Below, piece after piece: positions 58,194 to 64,000 of a stretch of DNA of 64,000 nucleotides. Under the pieces are notes generated by a model that was not told where the DNA came from, ran no database searches, and saw only the letters and a list, made by a program, of their open reading frames with translations. A program made the position numbers and the translations under genes. Each line of letters starts with the position of its first letter. Within the stretch, counting starts at the first letter, position 1. Origin of the DNA: Pseudomonas lini (GTDB lineage Bacteria; Pseudomonadota; Gammaproteobacteria; Pseudomonadales; Pseudomonadaceae). Location of the stretch: assembly GCF_964063345.1 (NCBI RefSeq), contig NZ_OZ061318.1, positions 6,386,001-6,450,000 of the forward strand, written 5' to 3'.

Positions 58194-58631
58194 TCAGAAC
58201 ACTGCAGAAAGGACGAATGAGGTGACGGTGTTTTCCACCCCAGGCATCGCCGAGATTTCCTTCCAGACGAGGTGGACGCGTTCGGGTGAGGCTGCATTGA
58301 CTCGAAGCATCAGATCAAACTCACCACTCAAGACTTCACACTGAACCACTTCGGGGAGCGAGCGCAGCGCGGCAAGTACCTCTTCCCCACGCATGCGGTC
58401 GTAGCGGTAGACAAAGATCACGGCACTGATCAGCGATGAAGGCCGTCGGGAATCACCGAGACGCACCGTATAACCCTGAATGGCGCCGTCTCGCTCAAGA
58501 CGCTCAATGCGCTGTCGTACAGCATTGCGAGACAAGTTGACCTTGGCGCCCAGCTCAACATGGGCGACTCGAGCATTCGCTGTGAGTTCGGCGAGGATGC
58601 GCTCATCCAGCGGATCCAGAATGCGCTTCAT
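58194..58631 (-). CDS. Lrp/AsnC-family transcriptional regulator
   Basis: 145 residues. N-terminal helix-turn-helix (LDERILAELTANARVAHVELGAKVNLSRNAVRQRIERLE) and C-terminal RAM ligand domain (VVQCEVLSGEFDLMLRVNA). The ATG at 58631 overlaps the TGA of the threonine-synthase-like gene (ATGA). It likely responds to an amino acid handled by the cluster. Confidence 0.92.
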   Translation of the reverse strand: MKRILDPLDERILAELTANARVAHVELGAKVNLSRNAVRQRIERLERDGAIQGYTVRLGDSRRPSSLISAVIFVYRYDRMRGEEVLAALRSLPEVVQCEVLSGEFDLMLRVNAASPERVHLVWKEISAMPGVENTVTSFVLSAVF

Positions 58632-60016
58632 ACATGCCTCTGCTGCGCCAACAAGAGGGCTTGGCACAGACCCTCCAGATCGCCTTTAGCCAAGTAAGGT
58701 GGCTGAGCCGAAATGTCGGGAGTCGTTGGCACCTCTCCCCGCCAGACACCTAATTCGGACAATAGGGCCGCAGACTTGGCTGGAGCAATTTGCCCAAAGG
58801 TCACCATCGGAGCCCCCAGGCTGCGTCGATGAATTCGGCCAGCCAGCACACCGACAGCGGTATGTGGATCGATTGCAGACCCGGTTTCACGGAACAACTT
58901 GACGACTTCATCGCGAACCTGTGATTCGTCTACCGCATAGGAATCGAATAGAACTCGGGCCCGGAGCCACTGCTGGTTGCCAATGCTCAACTCACCGCAG
59001 TCCTCAAAGTGCTCCATCAGCGCCTTCACTGAGCCCCCATCGTGCCCATACAGCTCCCAGATGAACCGTTCCAGGTTGGAGAAAAGAGAGAAATCCATCG
59101 CGGGAGATAACGTACGGTTACTCACTCGGGTCGAATAGCGATTACGATGAATGAACTGGTGAAGTGCATCATTACTGTTCGTGGAAATGATCACCTGGTT
59201 GATGGGTAATCCCATTTTCTGGGCAAGGTAGCCAGCGTAGATCTCAGCAGAGCTGGCCGCTGGAACGCTGAAGCCTACAGGACGTGTCCCCCCGCCCAGT
59301 TGCAAGGCCGCGTGGAAATAAAAAACGATCTGTGCGAGGACACCGACCCAGTTGGTGGAGTTGAAACAGACCGGTATTACCCCCTCTAACGGCCAGTCAC
59401 GCAAGAGCCGGGAGACCAACGTCTGGCAGTCGTCGAAATTACCGTCTACCGGGAAAAGCTGAACCCGCTCAGGGTCTGCCGCTTGCAGGGCAGAGAGTTG
59501 TTCAGCCGGTACCCCATGGCGCGGATACATAATCGCCATACGGGTGCCCGGGCAATTAGCGAATGCCTCAAGCGCCGCCAGCCCGGTATCACCATTGGTC
59601 GCACCGACGATCAGCGCCTCGCCACCGACCTCACCCAGGAAATGCTCCACCAAACGCGATTGCAGTTGCGCAGCGAAATCTTTGGAAGAATGGGTCGGGC
59701 CATGAAACAGCTGGAGTATCCACTCGTTATGGCCAATCTGCTCAAGCGGGGTAATAGCGCGATGATTAAAGTTCCGATAGCTGTCGCTGAGCAACGCACG
59801 CAGCGTGCTTTCGTCCATGGAAGAGCCAACGTAGGGTGAGACCACTCGCCAGACCAGCTCATCGAATGGCAGCCACGACCAACTGGTAATTTGCTCCTCA
59901 GTGAAGACAGGCAAAGTTGCCGGGACATAGAGACCGCCATCTTCGGCAAGCCCCGACAGAACCACACTGCGAAAGTCCGCCCGCACTTCACCGCCGCGTG
60001 TGCTTACGTAATACAT
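58628..60016 (-). CDS. Threonine-synthase-like PLP enzyme
   Basis: 462 residues. N-terminal YYVSTRGGEVRADFRSVVLSGLAEDGGLYVP and LFHGPTHSSKDFAAQLQ with the PLP lysine Lys112; GATNGDTGLAALEAF binds the phosphate. The usual motif T-LAFKDF is changed to T-HSSKDF. It is a class of ThrC with the E. coli layout. Pseudomonads carry hom-thrC elsewhere, so this is likely a second copy with a different job (inference). The ATG at 60016 follows GGAG; it is coupled to the Lrp gene. Confidence 0.85.
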   Translation of the reverse strand: MYYVSTRGGEVRADFRSVVLSGLAEDGGLYVPATLPVFTEEQITSWSWLPFDELVWRVVSPYVGSSMDESTLRALLSDSYRNFNHRAITPLEQIGHNEWILQLFHGPTHSSKDFAAQLQSRLVEHFLGEVGGEALIVGATNGDTGLAALEAFANCPGTRMAIMYPRHGVPAEQLSALQAADPERVQLFPVDGNFDDCQTLVSRLLRDWPLEGVIPVCFNSTNWVGVLAQIVFYFHAALQLGGGTRPVGFSVPAASSAEIYAGYLAQKMGLPINQVIISTNSNDALHQFIHRNRYSTRVSNRTLSPAMDFSLFSNLERFIWELYGHDGGSVKALMEHFEDCGELSIGNQQWLRARVLFDSYAVDESQVRDEVVKLFRETGSAIDPHTAVGVLAGRIHRRSLGAPMVTFGQIAPAKSAALLSELGVWRGEVPTTPDISAQPPYLAKGDLEGLCQALLLAQQRHV

Positions 60017-60029
60017 GGATGACTCCGAA

Positions 60030-60920
60030 TTACAAAGGGCGGTGGGCTTGAGCCACCAGCCATGTAGAAAAAGTCGCGGCATCAGGCGAGAGCACCTCGG
60101 CCTGCTCGCGCACTAGATAAAAGGACTCGCTGGCTTCAATTCGGTGACTGAATGGAGCAATCAGGTGCCCACTCTTGAGCAAGTCTTCCACGACGGAAGA
60201 CCGCGCCAAGGCAACGCCCTGCCCCAGTTCCGCCATGCGGATTGTGGAAATCAGTGTGTCGAACTGAAGACCACGGGAATAATCGACATCGTCTGCACCC
60301 ACCCGCTTCAACCAGTAACCCCAACCTTCCTCGTATCCCAATACATGCAGCAAAGAATGGTTCATCAAATCGCGAGGCTCACGTATCGGTGAGCTGGCCA
60401 TGAGCTGTGGCGAGCAAACGGGCTGGAGGATGTCCCACGTTAATCGCTGAGCGTGCAATCCCGACCACTCTCCGCATCCCCAGCGAATCTCCAGGTCATC
60501 CTCTCCATCCGGTTCCTTCACCCAAATGTTGCTGATATATCGGATATCGATTTGCGGATACTCGCGACAAAAATCTGCGAGCCGAGGGGCCAACCAATAG
60601 TGAAGGAAGGAAAGGCTGCCACGCACCTTCACATGCCTTCGATTGCGCTGGCCAAAAATCTCGTTTGTACCCACTGCAAGACGACTGATCGCGTCTTGAA
60701 CTACCGGCAGGTACGACTGCCCTTCTTCCGTCAATCCAAGCCCTCGGGGCAGGCGCTTGAATAGCGCCACACCGAGGTGACACTCCAACTGACGGATCTG
60801 CTGACTGACTGCACCTTGAGTCAGGTGCAGCTCCTCGGCTGCATGGGTGAAGTTCAAATACCGCGCCGACGCTTCGAATGCCCTCAGCCAATTCAGGGGC
60901 GGTAGTGATTTTTGACTCAT
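60030..60920 (-). CDS. LysR-family regulator (GcvA type)
   Basis: 296 residues. N-terminal winged helix (LNWLRAFEASARYLNFTHAAEELHLTQGAVSQQIRQLE) and an effector domain with VRGSLSFLHYWLAPRLADFCREYP. It resembles GcvA-type activators of amino acid genes. It is on the same strand 13 bases upstream of the threonine-synthase-like gene and 50 bases behind the permease gene, so it may be co-transcribed. Confidence 0.9.
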   Translation of the reverse strand: MSQKSLPPLNWLRAFEASARYLNFTHAAEELHLTQGAVSQQIRQLECHLGVALFKRLPRGLGLTEEGQSYLPVVQDAISRLAVGTNEIFGQRNRRHVKVRGSLSFLHYWLAPRLADFCREYPQIDIRYISNIWVKEPDGEDDLEIRWGCGEWSGLHAQRLTWDILQPVCSPQLMASSPIREPRDLMNHSLLHVLGYEEGWGYWLKRVGADDVDYSRGLQFDTLISTIRMAELGQGVALARSSVVEDLLKSGHLIAPFSHRIEASESFYLVREQAEVLSPDAATFSTWLVAQAHRPL

Positions 60921-60970
60921 CGGCGCAACCTCATCGGGAATTATCTGTGCTCAATCATTGCCTGAGCTAT

Positions 60971-62410
60971 TCACGCTGCGCCAGCGGAATGATGGACAGC
61001 CGCTGCCAATGCCAACCGCTCTTCCCGCTTCTTGCGAGTGATCCAATAAACAAAGTAGCACCACGCGATAAACGGAAGACCGAAGTAAAGCGCCACTCTC
61101 TGCTCAGGATCAAACGCAATACCGACACAGGCCAGCAAGCAACACAACAGCGCACCAATGGGAACCCAAGGGTAGCCGCGCACCCGGAAATGCAGATCTT
61201 CAACTCGCCCGCCATTGGCCACGTAGTGGCGTCGGAAGGCGATTTGGCTCGCGGCGATGCTCATCCATACGACCACGACTGCAAGACCCGAAATCGACAC
61301 CAGGGCCAAGTAAACCGTGTCAGGGGCAAGCACACTGCTTAGCAGAGATGCCACAGCACCCGCCATGCTCAAAACAATCGCGTTAACCGGTGTGCCCCGG
61401 CGCGAAAGCCTGGCGTAGCGCTTGGGCATGTGCCCTTGATCACTCAACGTCCAAAGCATGCGCGAAGCTGCATACAGCCCCGAGTTAGCGGCGGAAATCA
61501 AGGCGGTGAGAATGACGAAGTTCATAATGTCAGCTGAGTACGGGATGCCAATCAGCTCAAACACCATCACGAACGGACTTTCAATGATTCCCGCCTGCTC
61601 GCGGGGCAGCAAGGTCGCCAGTACGAAAATCGTACCCACGAAGAACAGCGCCAAACGGACTACTGTCGTGCGGATCGCCTTGGGAACGCTTGTCTGAGGG
61701 TCCTGCGCTTCACCGGCGGCAATCCCGATAAGCTCAGTCCCGGAAAATGCGAAGGAGACAGCTAGAAGTGTCATTGCAATGGGTAAGAAGCCTGTCGGGA
61801 AAAGCCCTTCACGGGTAAAGTTTGAGAGCCCGACACCCTGCAAATGCTGTACTTGGAAGAGACCGAAAATAGCCGCACCACCAATGACAATAAAAGTAAT
61901 AACGGTCAAAACTTTGATGAGTGAAAGCCAGAACTCGGTTTCTGCAAACAAACGAACAGAGGCAACGTTGCTTGAAAAGACCGCCATGGCAAAAAGCGCG
62001 CTCCAGATCCAGACCGGTGTCTCAGGGAACCACCGAACCATCAGGATACCCGCAGCCGTAAACTCAGAGCCAATAGCGACCGCCCAAGTGAGCCAGTACA
62101 ACCACGCCACGGTATAGCCCGTGCCGGGGCCCAGGTATCGAGTTGCGTAGCTACTGAAAGATCCGGTTTCTGGCATCTGTACCGCCAACTCACCGAGACA
62201 GACCATCACCAGATACACCATCACCGCACCGATGATGTAGGCAATCACCGCGCCGAGCGGCCCTGCCTGATTAACGGTGTAACCGGAAGTAAGGAATAAT
62301 CCCGTGCCGATAACACCGCCCAACGCCAACATCACAATGTGGCGGGTTTGCATTTCTTTCTTGAAGTTTGATTCTGGATCGGGCTGATCATTTTTTATTT
62401 GAGTGGTCAT
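60971..62410 (-). CDS. Amino acid permease, MmuP-like (APC superfamily)
   Basis: 479 residues with 12 helices. [41 protein letters not shown] and [20 protein letters not shown] line up well with E. coli MmuP (S-methylmethionine permease). In this cluster the substrate could be S-methylmethionine, methionine or homoserine. No homocysteine methyltransferase (mmuM) gene is next to it. Confidence 0.87.
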   Translation of the reverse strand: MTTQIKNDQPDPESNFKKEMQTRHIVMLALGGVIGTGLFLTSGYTVNQAGPLGAVIAYIIGAVMVYLVMVCLGELAVQMPETGSFSSYATRYLGPGTGYTVAWLYWLTWAVAIGSEFTAAGILMVRWFPETPVWIWSALFAMAVFSSNVASVRLFAETEFWLSLIKVLTVITFIVIGGAAIFGLFQVQHLQGVGLSNFTREGLFPTGFLPIAMTLLAVSFAFSGTELIGIAAGEAQDPQTSVPKAIRTTVVRLALFFVGTIFVLATLLPREQAGIIESPFVMVFELIGIPYSADIMNFVILTALISAANSGLYAASRMLWTLSDQGHMPKRYARLSRRGTPVNAIVLSMAGAVASLLSSVLAPDTVYLALVSISGLAVVVVWMSIAASQIAFRRHYVANGGRVEDLHFRVRGYPWVPIGALLCCLLACVGIAFDPEQRVALYFGLPFIAWCYFVYWITRKKREERLALAAAVHHSAGAA

Positions 62411-62514
62411 CGCTATATTCTCATGAAATGTCCGGACAAAATTCCTTGTTACTGGCTATTAGACAGCACCATTAATTTGTCGCTAGTTGTTATTGTTTTT
62501 ACTATTCATGAAGA

Positions 62515-62539
62515 ACTGTCCGACCCTACAGTCGGCAGT
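62515..62539. terminator. Hairpin between PLP enzyme and permease genes
   Basis: ACTGTCCGAC and GTCGGCAGT pair with one bulge around CCTACA. It follows the leftward gamma-family PLP gene by 12 bases and could weaken read-through into the permease gene. No long T-run is present. Confidence 0.35.
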
Positions 62540-62550
62540 CTTATCCGAGT

Positions 62551-63819
62551 TCAGGCTCCCACCTCAGTGAAACGCTCGGTGTTATCAGCGTGGTGACGTG
62601 CATGATTTTGTTTACTGCGAACTAACGTGAATGCTTGTTTAAGATCAGCCAATAAATCGGCCGTCTCTTCAATACCCACGGAGACCCTGACCAAGCCCTC
62701 GGAAATTCCAAGTGCTTCGCGTTCCTCCAAGGTGTTTTCCACGTGGCTGGTTGTCCGTGCCGGCCCGTAGATGGTTTCCACCGCGCCTAAGTTACCCGCC
62801 CGATGTGCATACTTAAGCAGCGGTAGCAAACGAGTCACCGTGTCCATGCCTCCCACCAGCACGAAGCTGATGATTGCGCCGAATCCGCGCATCTGCGAGC
62901 GAGCAATGACATGACTTCGATGTTGAGGGAGTCCCGGATAGTTCACAGACTCCACCAGTGGCTCGGTGCATAGATACTCGGCCAGCACTTGCGCGCTCGC
63001 CTGTTGCTGGCGCAAACGCAAAGCCAGAGTCTTGATACCGCGGATGATGAGATAAGCCGAGAAAGGATCCAGCGAGGCTCCATTGATTTCGCGGTAATGG
63101 CGAACTTGAGACATCAGCTGCTCGGTGCCGCAGACCACACCGCCAAGCACATCGCCATGACCGGATAGAAACTTGGTAGCACTGTGCACGACTACATCAA
63201 CCCCGAGTGCAAGGGGGTTCTGATTCAAAGGCGTCGCGAACGTGTTGTCTGCTATGACCAACGCCCCAACACGCTTCGCCGCCGCCACGAGACGTCGAAT
63301 ATCCAGGACTTTCAGTGTTGGGTTCGTCGGGGTTTCCAGATAGAGAACAGTGCAGCCTTTAGCGATCTCATGCTCGATAGCTTCGGTGTCGAGGGTATCG
63401 CAAAGCGTGACCTCGACGCCCATGCGAGGGAGAAACTCTTCAAAGATCTTGTTAGTGCCACCGTAGCTGTCGCGGGTAGAAACCACACGTTGACCACAGG
63501 ACAGGAAGGTATGCAACACACCACTGATTGCCGCCATCCCGGTACTGAAAGCGACAGCCGATTCTGCGCTTTCAAGCTCGCAGAGTTTGTGTTCCAGGAC
63601 AGAGACAGTCGGGTTGCTCATGCGGCTGTAAATGAAACCAGGTTCTTTACCCAACGCCACGTCATACCATTCATCGATGTCATGGTAACCGTAGGCGGCG
63701 CTGACGACGATGGGAGTCTGGGTAGCGTTGTAGGGATGCTGAACTTGCTCCCCTCCCCAAACCACTCGTGTCCCCATACCAGCACCCTGGCTTTGGTCGG
63801 GCTTTAGCTTGTCATCCAT
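62551..63819 (-). CDS. Cys/Met-metabolism PLP enzyme (cystathionine gamma-synthase / methionine gamma-lyase family)
   Basis: 422 residues from the ATG at 63819 (GAG eight bases upstream). FIYSRMSNPTVSVLEHKL, FSTGMAAISGVLHTFL, YLETPTNPTLKVLDI and the PLP lysine in VVHSATKFLSGHGDVLGG are all standard. The family includes gamma-lyases and gamma-synthases acting on methionine, homocysteine, cystathionine and acyl-homoserine; the sequence alone does not separate them. First gene of the co-oriented cluster that ends at 55405. Confidence 0.87.
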   Translation of the reverse strand: MDDKLKPDQSQGAGMGTRVVWGGEQVQHPYNATQTPIVVSAAYGYHDIDEWYDVALGKEPGFIYSRMSNPTVSVLEHKLCELESAESAVAFSTGMAAISGVLHTFLSCGQRVVSTRDSYGGTNKIFEEFLPRMGVEVTLCDTLDTEAIEHEIAKGCTVLYLETPTNPTLKVLDIRRLVAAAKRVGALVIADNTFATPLNQNPLALGVDVVVHSATKFLSGHGDVLGGVVCGTEQLMSQVRHYREINGASLDPFSAYLIIRGIKTLALRLRQQQASAQVLAEYLCTEPLVESVNYPGLPQHRSHVIARSQMRGFGAIISFVLVGGMDTVTRLLPLLKYAHRAGNLGAVETIYGPARTTSHVENTLEEREALGISEGLVRVSVGIEETADLLADLKQAFTLVRSKQNHARHHADNTERFTEVGA

Positions 63820-64000
63820 AAATTTATCTCGCATCGATGAAACACAAAGGTGTTCCGATTGGGCTTGCGATGACTATATGGAAGGCTTGACCGCATGAAA
63901 AATCATGTTATCTGGGGCTAAGGGGTTCTTTTTTTAATGGATGAACGATATGAAAGGGCCGCGACAGCACAGATAACCAACCTCTGTACGCACCTCACCC
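63820..64000. promoter_or_regulatory. Upstream region of the PLP gene with CATGA-N4-TCATG palindrome
   Basis: No gene is seen. A perfect inverted repeat CATGA-AAAA-TCATG lies at 63894-63907, and on the minus strand a TATAGT (63873-63878) is spaced as a -10 box some 17 bases downstream of a weak TTTTCA overlapping the palindrome. This is a fitting place for an operator of the LysR or Lrp regulator in the cluster. Confidence 0.35.

Overview
The window is typical Pseudomonas chromosome, most likely of the P. fluorescens species complex. The evidence is the high GC of the core genes, the many Pseudomonas-style REP/REPIN palindromes built around GGGCTTGCCCGCGA, an MvaT-family H-NS analogue, an STN-type siderophore receptor with FecI/FecR, the arn operon ending in ugd, and an AlgE/PsmE-type alginate epimerase. 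No rRNA, tRNA, prophage or CRISPR array was seen.

Layout. 1-640: 5' end of an MFS gene, REP elements and a decayed MmgE/PrpD 3' end. 632-11051 (minus): lipid A Ara4N operon arnBCADTEF-ugd, with an extra GT39-like glycosyltransferase as last gene. 11405-12343: a solitary tyrosine recombinase. 12353-20906 (minus): a siderophore-uptake locus, MFS - fecI - fecR - TonB receptor - binding protein - permease - ATPase. 20987-24456 (minus): pqiA1-pqiA2-pqiB-pqiC. 24742-30000: an amine catabolism locus of glutamine-synthetase-like ligase, binding protein and FAD oxidase, divergent from an EutR-like AraC regulator and a small exported protein. 29990-33694 (minus): a tripartite DUF2955/HlyD/outer-membrane exporter. 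34050-39254: a small membrane protein, a Cache-sensor two-component system, and divergent cstA-ybdD. 39373-41666 (minus): a PotE-like antiporter coupled to a periplasmic binding protein. 41974-46900: an MvaT paralogue, then NepI-like exporter, hydrolase and yahK-like dehydrogenase with a divergent AraC regulator.

46900-49840 is a patchy, AT-richer accessory stretch: a cupin gene, a transposase-like scrap, an orphan thymidylate-kinase-like gene, gfa, and the 3' remnant of an alcohol dehydrogenase. 49845-54704 encodes a 1619-residue calcium-dependent mannuronan C5-epimerase with an embedded SGNH O-acetylesterase domain (PsmE-like).

54770-63819 (minus) is a co-oriented amino-acid cluster: a gamma-family PLP enzyme, MmuP-like permease, LysR regulator, threonine-synthase paralogue, Lrp regulator, ACT-less homoserine dehydrogenase and aldehyde dehydrogenase, with a GNAT gene behind. 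Together these could import homoserine or a related compound and oxidise it through aspartate semialdehyde to aspartate. I regard this as the best candidate for an undescribed pathway here.

Two copies of a 140-157 bp palindromic element (33775-33915 and 58013-58169) share their core, have related terminal inverted repeats, and are each flanked by about 11 bp direct repeats of different sequence. They look like a MITE that carries a REPIN core.
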